In this document: one piece after another, positions 36,801-44,724 of the stretch
Layout: the number at the start of each line of letters is the position of its first letter
Position numbering within the stretch: position 1 is the stretch's first letter
Assembly (NCBI RefSeq): GCF_010548305.1
Contig: NZ_JAAGLV010000025.1
Coordinates: 1-64,000, forward strand
DNA: 64,000 nucleotides
Source: Streptomyces sp. SID13031
GTDB taxonomy: Bacteria; Actinomycetota; Actinomycetes; Propionibacteriales; Kribbellaceae
Direction of reading: 5' to 3'
Notes under the pieces: model-generated
Told to the model about the DNA's origin: nothing
The model's database searches: none
Seen by the model: only the letters and a program-made list of their open reading frames with translations
Made by a program: the position numbers and the translations under genes

Positions 36801-37661
36801 ATTGAACTTGACCGACCGAAGCCGCTCCGCTCCAGAAAGCTTCGAATACGACACCTTGTCCAGCAGCAACTCCACACCCGGCGCTGTCCCCGGCGACGTC
36901 AAAATGTAGGAGTAATCGATCACATTCCCCGACCGATCCGACTCCTGCGTGACCGGATACGCGAACCGCACCGCGGCACCCGAAGTAAACCCCGACACAT
37001 TCGCCGACCAACGAGGCGCAGCCTTTGGCTGATACTCCCGAACCCGGCCATCCTTCAACCACACCTTGAACCAGGTCGGCCCCGAGCCGTCCGAAGGGCC
37101 CGACAAAACTTTTGTGAACGACTCCGTCTCCGTGCGGTACTCCGTCCCCGACGCCCCATACACACCATCGACCGCCACCAACTTCTGCCCATCCAGACAG
37201 AACCGGTCCCCATCCCCCTCCGAGGAATCAGCGTTACGGAACGACACCCCCGTCTGCCGCCCCTCCGACGCCACCGTCTCACCACACCTACCGATCGCCG
37301 ACAACCCCGACACCGACCAGCCCACACCCGCCACACCGTTACCCGCCCGGCTCGAATAATGCAGACCCAACGACGGCTGCAAACCCCCCGGCCCCGCCGG
37401 CACGTCCAACGCAACGTCATACGCCGCCTCGCCCGACGTCGATACCTTCACCTGCCCCGGCAGATACCCAGCCTCCGCGCCCTTGCCCACCGCACCAGCC
37501 GGCACAACCAAACCCACCCCCACAGGCAACGACGGCGCCACCTCAGCCGACACCCCCGCCATCGCCAACGGCACCACCATCTGCCCAACACCGCCGGCCA
37601 CCACCGACAACACCACACCCAACACAAACCAACGCCGACGCAACGCAGCAGACACCAACAC
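30867..37661 (-). CDS. Giant SpvB/RHS polymorphic toxin with C-terminal papain-fold (Tox-PL) domain
   Basis: 2264 residues. Signal peptide (RRRWFVLGVVLSVVAGGVGQ), SpvB-type start (VALDVPAGPGGLQPSLGLHY), several FG-GAP/VCBS repeats (DYNGDGADDLLYNFGEG and similar), long RHS/YD-repeat region (LTGWTL, YGYDPSGNLGQVKRDG), the RHS core end RLYDPETKRFTTPDPHI and NPYSYVNNNPTNLTDPTG. After about residue 1960 comes a variable toxin: DAACGACAVAVDMRISGQDP, GARAIVYGE, GHWYNAVVRNGRVVYLDTMTG, with Cys-His-Asp of Tox-PL deamidase/protease domains. I start at GTG 37661 (GAGGAG seven bases upstream); the ORF extends to 37802 but that part contains a promoter-like element. No immunity gene is evident downstream. 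Confidence 0.88.
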   Translation of the reverse strand: MLVSAALRRRWFVLGVVLSVVAGGVGQMVVPLAMAGVSAEVAPSLPVGVGLVVPAGAVGKGAEAGYLPGQVKVSTSGEAAYDVALDVPAGPGGLQPSLGLHYSSRAGNGVAGVGWSVSGLSAIGRCGETVASEGRQTGVSFRNADSSEGDGDRFCLDGQKLVAVDGVYGASGTEYRTETESFTKVLSGPSDGSGPTWFKVWLKDGRVREYQPKAAPRWSANVSGFTSGAAVRFAYPVTQESDRSGNVIDYSYILTSPGTAPGVELLLDKVSYSKLSGAERLRSVKFNYSEKRADESFSWMSGVKLEQKRLLTSVVMAGPNPAVSQELWRYSLGYDDTGSSGRSRLVRVTRCGALGGCGLARTFKYSENALSFPSQVVEPAFRLDQYDWWGWTRVTGRLSPIQAADYNGDGADDLLYNFGEGLGLRAAMSGKACDDPGCTPTLITPLAEVSAVGGALGRAALAFSRPVDADGDGVAELYVGSSEVDVHGNPVERGNGLLGHWDNDLDRFVEGGSRGFDLPANEFGGRDDFADFDGDGRPEILHRDGPLDMHLNQGSSFSDTGLHTPLAGDNSLVDVNGDGRADLISGKAVAGGTTGQVWGLKDDGSAHTENFTGGRYPMRMTDGENNPTDDEVQYGDFNGDGLQDALVAAWTRGFGDDGPVNTLYIRYNTGNGFGPEVKFTDLPHWISSADLKPDNGLRVADMDGDGRSDVVVFHGEANSSVPVSWSCGPAAFVGATILFAKGGCQDVTGPTPAYDSWAYSQIGDFDGDGRPDFVSFQGDTGGDPAASTELRLFENRKTGGPAAGQGSDLLMEVSDTPANEANTAKWLREKVTYSTDWSDEKNAAYHGPPVTFPAVRVRAAGMMVVRALASWGVADPANTADIAARKHITEYSFENPVRDVQGRGFLGFSQMRVWEPQRPAETVTTFINSTPETDPDQPARHWYPLAGLAKSVRTAVPVLPNPPEDNQTKLPAVRVKITTNNFESVKLNGGRTHYTRPENSVLPAWSSEVHEWEQAASYDSNLDADANPRPRTHIFNLLPAAGPGSQHFRHTQSASQSDDYGNVTRSESVVEGKDASQDGGMSRSVTEFDHAPARLAAWQLSIPRKTTTTVSEDHTAPTGELTRTSTVDYEFDALGRPTKEWTAKASTDPDLKKTVSTIYGTSGEVTSVRQEAETANTPARQVNYEYTPLTGGPDEKIFPTQVWSPHNVTAYRPSVWTVWHPGYGVALVTLDINAAKYMSTHPGENFASTTKYDDLGRVVEQTAPGESAITTAYAQRTDAYGGVNGTVMTTTRGLEEAKTYSDNLGRPIKEASRSLDGALVASESQYDVLGRATAVRRPYFVGTGGAPQWITTSFDSLDRPRVTTHPDGTTTEQTYPGVFETRGFDEKRNESYTVTDLNGRTVTSGTVPAPGTGADVVTTFVQGPSGVLRTVDPKNTTSTTYDVLGRLKEVTDANTGTMQYRFNSFGDIRESIHVQSRNRQVFAFDDQGRTTDVADYADSTLSGQTAFRFDTSANGIGRLGYTTSRDGINTTYRYDAAGRPAGTDYNDAGALFSTDLTYTPAGRPDTIAYPRVAGRSDRFTVKYTYTGYGHLSEITDASPGRTSQRLWKTLGLNPDGNLTSGSSRGGLITTVRDYEPLTGRLSKITDSNGTNPAKLTETGYHYWPNGLLKQRDDIAGHRNETYTYDNLSRLTGWTLTPPTGPARTTEYGYDPSGNLGQVKRDGLVTETNSYNHTEHPNAISGHVAGGLTSSYGYDTQGRQTSGAGRALTYKNLSLTPDTITKAGTTWNLTYTADGQRLKKTSATPAGITATTYIGDLYEKRVTPTGTSHVFHINGPTGHLAQTTYTGTTGNTLEYTLNDPQQSTTTVTTSTGTNPQHIYYDPFGKRINTDNTATPALPTGITHAYTGHETDDEYGLINMKGRLYDPETKRFTTPDPHITNPLNPQNWNPYSYVNNNPTNLTDPTGYDVGWTGGGTTGYGSTGYTQGTTNSEGPSSPISFGTWNLNTPTPTPTPAISDNTNYNEPTTNPQETNNPIAMAAAGLAVKIFCGSECSAANAPESPQTANEESLTTYDKLKNAHTTATSIFGTLKNKLVNMVQRELFPGPQYANQNSESGSDDPEYEEWLWAQKTVEGVAGFPDAACGACAVAVDMRISGQDPAAVARLTDYVRPVDMPNVLKILPDRIVSMTGRDGVSDQLMQMGEGARAIVYGESKNIVGHWYNAVVRNGRVVYLDTMTGPYVPTVYGDRMQAIFLQPGERLAPRSGW

Positions 37662-37762
37662 AGCCAATCTCCTCACAGCCAGCCGAGTGGGCAATAGCCC
37701 CCTGACCCACACCCCAACGGGCACGAGACAAACACCACACTCCGCCACCAACCCCAACCACA

Positions 37763-37797
37763 CATCAGTACAAACCCCCACACCCACCCCCCAATGA
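37763..37797 (-). promoter_or_regulatory. Paired G-tract element upstream of the RHS toxin
   Basis: Minus strand TTGGGGGGTGGGTGTGGGGG then TTTGTACTGATG; 102 bp before GTG 37661. Nearly identical to the copies at 17996 and 62149. Confidence 0.6.
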
Positions 37798-37984
37798 ACC
37801 ACTGAAGCGTTCCCGCCTTGATTTATCTGTCGCTATGCAACATTGCCACGCTAGGGGGTGAATCCTTCTTCGTATTCGGCGGATGCCAGATATCCTAAAG
37901 ACGAGTGGATTCTTCGAAGTATTGCAATAGCCGTCAATGTACTCGAACGTGATGCGTTTGAGTACATCGATATTATCGGACGGC

Positions 37985-38335
37985 TGCAAGTGATTACATC
38001 CCCTTCTTCAGGGTCGCCCAGAAAGATTCGGCCACTGCGTTGTCGTAAACAGATCCCAGCCCGGCCGACAGATTTACGGACGCCGCGGTCGGAGCAGGAA
38101 GGTCACGAACTCCTCGCCCGTGCCTTGACTCCCACAGTTGGAATGGAGGATGGTATTTCTAGTCGGTGTGCGCCGATACAGCGCCATTTACAAACGGCCG
38201 TGACAAGCTCGGTGCGGATACGGTCGGCAACTGCCCAGCCCACAACCTTCCTCGAATATCCGTCAATCACCGACGCGATAGGCCCACCCCGTCCCCAGGT
38301 GCGGACATAGATCGGATTTCGATGGTTTCGTGAAG
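37985..38335 (-). pseudogene. IS3-family transposase fragment
   Basis: Minus strand frames include YDNAVAESFWATLKKGM, the conserved Glu block of IS3 OrfB, with upstream pieces broken by frameshifts and stops. Confidence 0.8.
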
Positions 38336-38352
38336 GTGGCGATATACCACCT

Positions 38353-39040
38353 ATGCCTTGGGCCGCGCCGTCAGGCCGGTACCTGTCTTTCGCCGCGCGC
38401 GAGGAAAACGCCCAGTTGCTGAAGGCTCAGCAGCTTGGCGTTTGCGAGATCCCGGAACGGATCGGCCGCAGTCCCTCGACGATCTCTCGCGAACTGCGCC
38501 GCAACGCAGCCACCCATAGCGGCGGCCTGGAAGACCGGGCATCGGTCGCCCAGTGGCATGCCGAACGTCGCGCCCGCAGGCCCAAGGTCATCAAGCCTGC
38601 CGTCAACGACCAACTCAGGGACTACGTTCAGGAACGGCTTGGCGGGACCGTTACCGACGCTGAGGGCCAGCCTATTCCAGGCCCGAACGTCCCCTGGAAA
38701 GGACGTCGGCACGGCCGAGCAAAGACCGGCAATGGGGAACCGCATGGAGCCCTGAACAGCTCAGCCACCGGCTGCAGATCGACTTCCCCGACGATGAGTC
38801 GATGCGGATCTCGCACGAGGCCATCTATCAGGGGCTCTACATCCAAGGCCTGGGTGCACTGGACAGGCAGTTGACCGCGTGCCTGAGGACCGGCCGCGCG
38901 CTGGAGTGCCACGAGCCTGCACCCAGGGACGCGGGAAGTTCGTCACCCCCGAGGTCTCGATCAGCGCTCGTCCCGCCGAAGTCACAGGCCGGGTCGTGCC
39001 CGGACACTGGGAAGGCGACCCGCGGTGCTCCCACGATCGA
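38353..39040 (+). pseudogene. IS30-family transposase, truncated and frameshifted
   Basis: Starts within REENAQLLKAQQLGV and IGRSPSTISRELRRNAATHS (helix-turn-helix), continues VPWKGRRHGR, then other frames give DFPDDESMRISHEAIYQGLY and GHWEGDP. The catalytic core beyond GHWEGD is lost where the IS630 fragment begins. Confidence 0.88.
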
Positions 39041-39044
39041 GGTT

Positions 39045-39525
39045 GCTCTCAGCCCACAACTATCCCGACACCAGAAGGGCCGCCCGACGCAGAAGCCAGC
39101 ATCGTCATGCAGCTGACAGCCCACCCTCGAAGACCTCGGCATTGTCGCGGTCTCGGCATAGGTCGACGAGTTCGGCCCGCTGAACTCGTCGACGTAGACC
39201 ACCCGAGCCTCTGCCGCGGATGGTCATACAGATCCAGAATGCGGGCCATCTTCGCCGTGAAGTCGGGGTCCCGGCTGCCTTTCCAGGTCTTGGTCGCCTG
39301 CCAACTGACACCCGCGGCCCGCAGGATCTGGCGAACCGACTCGGTGCTGATCTTGATCTGCTTGTGCTCGGCCAGGTACTCGACCAGCTTCGACAGGCTC
39401 CAGGTCGTAAACAGCCGGCCGAGCTTGGGTGGCAGGGTCTTAGCGACCCTGCACACGGTTTCACGAACCGGGGAGGCTGAACCGAGGCGGTCGGCCCCCG
39501 CTCCATTCTGGGTTCAGCGCCGCGA
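39045..39525 (-). pseudogene. IS630-family transposase fragment
   Basis: Minus strand KLGRLFTTWSLSKLVEYLAE, SVRQILRAAGVSWQATKTWK and GSRDPDFTAKMARILDLYDH, then a frameshift before the DDE region. Both ends missing. Confidence 0.85.
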
Positions 39526-39627
39526 ACCCGGACTCATTGAACGCGTGGAACACCTCCCGCGCGCACTGCGGCTTCATCGCGAACACGCCCGCCGCCTCCA
39601 CCCCACTGCGGCCCTGAACCGACGCCA

Positions 39628-39822
39628 ACCAGATGCACAACGCCTATCAGGCCAACTTCTGGCCGCCCGCCGACCAGCGAGTGGCAAACATGCGCGCGGC
39701 ATTCGGGTCCTGCCCTGCGTCTACACACTCGGCAGGCGGGGCGGTGATGTGGTCCCTCGCATCGCAACGCTCGCAGTCGCCGGCAATAACGAGGGCGAAC
39801 TATCCAACCCTCGATCGTAAAC
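39628..39822 (+). pseudogene. Secreted protein family A, third copy (fragment)
   Basis: Reads QMHNAYQANFWPPADQRVAN and MRAAFG, then another frame gives VVPRIATLAVAGNNEGEL, matching the end of the copy at 18951. No signal peptide; joined to IS sequence at its left. Confidence 0.75.
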
Positions 39823-40104
39823 TGCCGCGCACGCAACTGAAGCTGCCTGCTCCCTTGATGCCGGGCAACGGGTTCGACGAGCGCGACCGCCGTGACGGCC
39901 TGAGCCGACCTCGTCTCAAAGGTTGCCGGCAGCGCCGCACGCATTCGAGATTGCTAACGCTCGGCTCCCGCGCCGCGGCTCCCCAGGGCCCCGGCAGAGG
40001 ACCTCCGCGGCCAGAGCAGATCGCGTCAGGCATATCCCACTCCGCCCCTAGCATCTTTTCATGATCAAGCCATCATGCATACAACAACCTCATAGTTCAG
40101 GAAA

Positions 40105-41283
40105 TTAGGAGGTATATACCTCCCTCATCAACTCGTATAGAGGTCGGTCGTTGTCTTGTAGCCATGGTCGGCTGTACTCATGCTGAGTATCTTCGTCGAG
40201 AGGCCGCATGAACCAAGCAGGCGTTGCCTCTGCGAAGTACTCGTCAACATTGAAGCTCGTGTACGAGTCGTCACCGACGAAGTCTCCGCCACGTTCGACC
40301 TGCGCCTGCCTCATCGATTCCGCAGTAGTCCTGATATTACCTGGGGTGGAATGAATGAGAACGATGTGCCCAAGTTCATGGATGAGGGTATTTCCGTCAA
40401 AACGTCCATCTCTGGTCGGCATCGAATCATCAAGGATATCTTCCTCACCGACTGCCACATTCGGCAATTCATGAACGTTGGCAATCCCGCGGACGTCATC
40501 GTATAGCCGTCCGTCGATGGTGTGTACCCCGCGCAAGTAGGTGTACCCAGGCAGATCAGTGAGCTTCAGACCGTGAGGGATGAGGTCGACTCGGAAAAGC
40601 TTGCCCGCCGCGTATTGGCGATATCCCTCTTTCACATTGCTCAGAACCCTTGCCGCGTCTCTACCGGCCGCCGTTCTTACCGCCGACGTGTGCAACCGAT
40701 ATTCAACCACTCGACCCTCGGAGTTTCGCCGATACTCGGCTACCCGGCCCACCATAACCGTTTCAGTGTCGACGAAAGCCCAGAATGAAGAGCCATCTTG
40801 CCGGTAAGTGCGGACATTTAGACGATAAGAAGTCGTGGCGGCCGGCGAGACCAAAATACTGCCGTCGCTAACGTTAGAAATTGTTTGAGCGGCATACGTC
40901 GTGTTGATGTAGATCTCTGTTCTAGCGCCGCAAGTAGTCGCTACGTGCCACGATAAAGTTACCGGATCCCCAAACGTCGCGTGATACTCGCCGCCTCGCA
41001 CACGCGGAGTCAAATCACCGGATACGCTCAGATTGCATGGGACGGTGCTGGCGAAGGCTCGAGGTGCGATCATTGCGCTCAAGGCAAGCATGCCGACCAC
41101 TGCGGCGACCGCTGCTCCAGCCCGAGCGAGAGCGCTACGTAGCCCGCACCTCTCAACTTTACGACTGTGCACCCTTTCAACGAGTCGCGGGTCATGGTGC
41201 TGTACTGCCGGTCGCACGAGCTCAGCCGGTTCTGCCTTTCCCGGTAAACCGCTGGTCTCAATAGCTAGTCGATATCTGAACAT
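40105..41283 (-). CDS. Secreted zinc metalloprotease, anthrax lethal factor-like
   Basis: 392 residues from ATG 41283 (GGAG seven bases upstream). A membrane or signal segment at about 52-78 (RAGAAVAAVVGMLALSAM) follows an unusually long basic N-terminus; a shorter start may be the true one. Residues 80-175 form an Ig-like beta domain with two Cys. The catalytic part has IHELGHIVL (HExxH at 302-306) and NVDEYFAEATPAWF (zinc Glu about 350), the pattern of ATLF-like peptidases. Likely cleaves extracellular or host/competitor proteins. A paired G-tract element lies 79 bp upstream. Confidence 0.85.
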   Translation of the reverse strand: MFRYRLAIETSGLPGKAEPAELVRPAVQHHDPRLVERVHSRKVERCGLRSALARAGAAVAAVVGMLALSAMIAPRAFASTVPCNLSVSGDLTPRVRGGEYHATFGDPVTLSWHVATTCGARTEIYINTTYAAQTISNVSDGSILVSPAATTSYRLNVRTYRQDGSSFWAFVDTETVMVGRVAEYRRNSEGRVVEYRLHTSAVRTAAGRDAARVLSNVKEGYRQYAAGKLFRVDLIPHGLKLTDLPGYTYLRGVHTIDGRLYDDVRGIANVHELPNVAVGEEDILDDSMPTRDGRFDGNTLIHELGHIVLIHSTPGNIRTTAESMRQAQVERGGDFVGDDSYTSFNVDEYFAEATPAWFMRPLDEDTQHEYSRPWLQDNDRPLYELMREVYTS

Positions 41284-41361
41284 GTCGCAGCTCCATCGCT
41301 GTCTCGGGCACAGAGGGATCTCGTGCACTCCCAAGCCTTCCGGAGGGGCGACATGCGCGCC

Positions 41362-41392
41362 TCAGGGGTGCACCCGAAGCACACACCCAGGC
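41362..41392 (-). promoter_or_regulatory. Paired G-tract element upstream of the metalloprotease
   Basis: Minus strand CTGGGTGTGTGCTTCGGGTG then CACCCCTGAGG, 79 bp before ATG 41283. Confidence 0.65.
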
Positions 41393-41584
41393 GATTCGCG
41401 TTCGCATCGCAATAGTCGGGGACGATCTATACAACTATCTCTCTGGACGGTTGCCGCCGCGCGGGCACAGACTGACTCAACGCTAAGGGTGCATCTCAGG
41501 GTAGATCCCTGTGACTGTGTAGGCGCTCGGTTGGTTGGCTGGATAGGCCCGACGAAAGCTGGGCGGACCCGGAGGGACAGGCTG

Positions 41585-41911
41585 ATGCGTACTCGATTCA
41601 TCTCAGATGACGACGGCATCAGACCTTTCTGTTGGACCGGACCTATTGCTCGTCTTGTTCAGTCGGGGACGAGTTGCTCGACCAGCTGCGGCGCGAGCCT
41701 GCAGTTGCCCAGCAGGTATCGGCAACGGCCGGTCGACCGGCGCCGTCCAGGCGGCATAACGGGCCACCTGACCCGGCTCAAGCCCGGACCAATCAGCACG
41801 TCGGACCTGTTGCTGGCAACGTGGATCACGAAAGCGGACCTGTCCTCGTTCGAGACGGTGCTCGATGTCATGGTCTTGGAAAGGATCACCAAACAGGTCC
41901 GTTTCGCCTAG
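41585..41911 (+). CDS. Hypothetical protein, uncertain
   Basis: 108 codons from ATG 41585 with GGAGGGAC nine bases upstream. The end (SDLLLATWITKADLSSFETV and LERITKQVRFA) looks like protein; the middle is basic and odd and may be frameshifted. No family recognised; open frames also exist on the other strand. Confidence 0.35.
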   Translation: MRTRFISDDDGIRPFCWTGPIARLVQSGTSCSTSCGASLQLPSRYRQRPVDRRRPGGITGHLTRLKPGPISTSDLLLATWITKADLSSFETVLDVMVLERITKQVRFA

Positions 41912-42174
41912 CCGATCGCTGCGGGCTGGCGATCGTGACCGACAGGTAGACGTCGGCGCCTGTTCTACTCCGGCACGGGTCAGAGGCGCGCCCGGCATGG
42001 TGAGAAGGAATGAGCGGCTCAGCTGAAGCGAGGACAGAGATGGGGCCTCAGTGCGCGATCACTGTGCCTGATGCGTGCAGCAACGCGCGTGCATTGTCCA
42101 GCAACGAGCTATCGCTGGACATGTGCAGTGGACCTAACCGTTGACTGGCTACTCCATATTTGGAGGCGTTCGAC

Positions 42175-42563
42175 GTGAAGAGGTGGTTGGATCTAGGCTT
42201 CTTGTTCAGGGTTATCGCGATCCTCGAACTTGGCTATGCGCTAACCGGCTTGCTACCGCCGGAACTACTCAGCTCGGTCATTGGCTGGCAGCTCAGTGCG
42301 GACGGACACTGGGTCACCAAGCTCCTAGCCCTGGCTTTGGCCGCTCAGGCGTGGGTTGCGTGGACGTTGCGACGCCAACCACATGTCGGCGTGGCAAAGG
42401 GATTGGTTTCTACCAGATCGGCAGCGCCACTGCCGGTTGGGTGATTTGGCTAGTTCTAGCCGACGACAACATCTTCGTCGAGCCGATGGCGAAGGCGCTG
42501 GTTATCTTCGCGATCCCGACCCACTACCTGCTCGGAGTCCTACTCGTCGCCGCCATCGCCTAA
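42175..42563 (+). pseudogene. Small membrane protein with one frameshift
   Basis: GTG 42175 with GGAGG eight bases upstream. First frame FLFRVIAILELGYALTGLLP and HWVTKLLALALAAQAWVAWT (two helices), then at about 42400 the next frame continues GFYQIGSATAGWVIWLVLAD and MAKALVIFAIPTHYLLGVLL to the stop. Four helices in all. Precedes a P450 as a possible operon partner; another four-helix protein follows the P450. Confidence 0.65.
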
Positions 42564-42724
42564 GTCCCAGCTTCGCGGCACAGCCTGCGCTGATCAGATC
42601 GCGGCTGCGTGGGCCTAGTACAGCAGCCGTACTAGTGCGCCGCGAAGGGCTGGCCAACTGCGCCTAACCCTCGGGTACCCGGTAGGGGATATCCACAACG
42701 CGAGAAGGAGGATCTTGTCTTAAC

Positions 42725-44047
42725 GTGCAGGACAGCACGTCGCGACCCACCATTGCACGTCGCGGCACAAACCTTAGGAGCGTAGTGGCCGACAAATCGA
42801 TCATCGACCAGCACGGTCGAACGTATGCCCCGCTGGACAACGCCTTCGTCCAGAACCTGGATGGCTACTTCGAGGCTTTGCGGCGTGAGGCACCGGTGTG
42901 CTATTCGCCTGACAACGACCTTTGGCTGGTGTCCCGATACGAAGACATCATGACCGTACTCAAGGACCCGCTCACCTATTCCTCGGCACACTCGATCGCG
43001 CCGTTCGATGCAGTGCCCGCCCAGGTCGAGTCGATCTTGTCCGAGGGCTTGCCGCGGACCCGGATGCTGATGGGTGAAGAGCCGGAACGTCACCGACTCC
43101 TGCGCCCCGCCGTCCGAAGCGCGTTCAGCACGCGCAGGGTTGCTTCGATGGAGCGGTCCATCGCCGAACTGGCCGGCGAACTGGTCGACAGTTTCGTGGA
43201 CGCGGGCGGGGCCGACATAATCAGTCAGTTCGCCTACCCACTCCCCATGACAGTCATAACTGACCTCTTGGGAGTGCCCAGGGCCGACCGTGCAAAAGTG
43301 AAGGCGGGACACGACCACACCATTGCGGCACTTTTCAGCGGGCCGATCCCGTTGGACCAACGCCTCCACGCCGCGCATGGGTCGGTGGAGTATCAGCGAT
43401 ACCTGCTGTCCTTGATCAATGACCGGCGAACCGCGCCGCGCGATGACTTCGTTACGGACCTCGTCAACGCTACGGACGGGAACGGCGACCGGCTCGACGA
43501 TGCCGAACTCGTCTGGCTGATGTTCCTGATGATCAGCGGCGGGCACGAGACGACATCAAGCATGATCGGCACTACATTGTGGCTGCTGCTGAATGATCAA
43601 GCCCAATACCAGAAGGTCCTCGCCCAGCCGGATCAGATCGCCCCCGCGCTCGAGGAGATGCTTCGGCACACCAATCCGCTGTTGACTCTCCGCCGGACGA
43701 CGACTCGGCAGGTCGAACTCGCAGGTGTCAGCATTCCCGCGCAGGCACACCTCGGCCTGTTACACGGTTCAGGCAACCTTGACGAACGGATCTACTCCGA
43801 GCCGAGCCGATTCGACATCAGCCGTACGACCGTCGGTCGACCCCATCTGAGTTTCGGACACGGCATTCATTTCTGCGTCGGCGCCCACCTCGCCCGACTC
43901 GAAGGCAAGGTGGCACTCGAAGTACTACTGAATCGCCTGCCACGCCTTCGGCTTGGTTCAAACTCGAAACCCACCTTCCAACCGCACCCGTTGTTCCACT
44001 CATTGACCCGGCTCGAGGTGGCGTGGGACGCCGAGCGCGCGAGGTGA
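42725..44047 (+). CDS. Cytochrome P450
   Basis: 440 residues from GTG 42725; GTG 42785 (AGGAG four bases upstream) gives a more typical N-terminus (ADKSIIDQHGRTYAPLDNAF). I-helix reads ISGGHETTSS, where the usual AG is GG; EEMLR is the ExxR motif and FGHGIHFCVGAHLARLEG the heme loop. Bacterial class I type of the CYP107-like group. Flanked by small membrane proteins. Substrate unknown. Confidence 0.9.
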   Translation: MQDSTSRPTIARRGTNLRSVVADKSIIDQHGRTYAPLDNAFVQNLDGYFEALRREAPVCYSPDNDLWLVSRYEDIMTVLKDPLTYSSAHSIAPFDAVPAQVESILSEGLPRTRMLMGEEPERHRLLRPAVRSAFSTRRVASMERSIAELAGELVDSFVDAGGADIISQFAYPLPMTVITDLLGVPRADRAKVKAGHDHTIAALFSGPIPLDQRLHAAHGSVEYQRYLLSLINDRRTAPRDDFVTDLVNATDGNGDRLDDAELVWLMFLMISGGHETTSSMIGTTLWLLLNDQAQYQKVLAQPDQIAPALEEMLRHTNPLLTLRRTTTRQVELAGVSIPAQAHLGLLHGSGNLDERIYSEPSRFDISRTTVGRPHLSFGHGIHFCVGAHLARLEGKVALEVLLNRLPRLRLGSNSKPTFQPHPLFHSLTRLEVAWDAERAR

Positions 44048-44090
44048 GCGCCGCCCTGTCATCCGACCCCGCGCGCCGCGGGGCCGCTGC

Positions 44091-44480
44091 GTGATCGGCG
44101 TGTTCGGACAGCACTCCCGGATGTACCTGCTGATCCTTATGCTTCTGACCTCTGCGGTCTTCGCCCTACCGATCTTCTTCGCACCGCTACGGTGGGCGCG
44201 GGTGCTCCAATGGCGCATACCGGAGGATGTAGGACTGGTCATATATTTCGGCCGCTGTACAGGTGCGCTGGTCCTCATCTTCGAAGCACTGATGTTCCGC
44301 GCATGGCTGACCGGGTCGGGTCTGACCTTCACCTTTGAAGTGCTCGTCGCGCTCGCAACCATGATGGTCATCGTCCACACCTGGGGTGCGATACGGCGAA
44401 TCCAGCCATGGACTGAGACGGCCGAAATCGCCCTGTACGCAGGACTTGGAGTGCTGACTCTGCTGTTCTACCCGAACTGA
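44091..44480 (+). CDS. Small four-helix membrane protein
   Basis: 129 residues (GTG 44091; ATG 44121 also possible). Hydrophobic segments YLLILMLLTSAVFALPIFFA, GRCTGALVLIFEALMFRAWL, FTFEVLVALATMMVIVHTWG and IALYAGLGVLTLLFYPN. No family recognised with certainty. Begins 43 bp after the P450 stop, same strand. Confidence 0.7.
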   Translation: MIGVFGQHSRMYLLILMLLTSAVFALPIFFAPLRWARVLQWRIPEDVGLVIYFGRCTGALVLIFEALMFRAWLTGSGLTFTFEVLVALATMMVIVHTWGAIRRIQPWTETAEIALYAGLGVLTLLFYPN

Positions 44481-44724
44481 TCCTGAGATCCGGCCTGGTG
44501 CCAATGCCGCCAGGACCCGCCTCCCTCCCGACTGCATGAACCGAACCCACCTGTGCCGATCTTGTGCAGGTTACCCAATGAGAGTCTTTGGAGGACCCTG
44601 TGGGTGTGAAGCTTCCGCCGTCGGCGATCACGCAGAGTGGAGCGTGCTGGCCGGTTCGAGGGACTGACGGCGCGCGGTTTGGGCACAGACAGAGCCGCTG
44701 CTGGAAATCTGATGGTGATCGCAC

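Noticed and set aside
35733..37697. A 654-codon plus-strand open frame opposite the RHS gene
   Set aside because: Arg/Pro/His-rich shadow of the strongly coding minus strand; no motifs, no start site.
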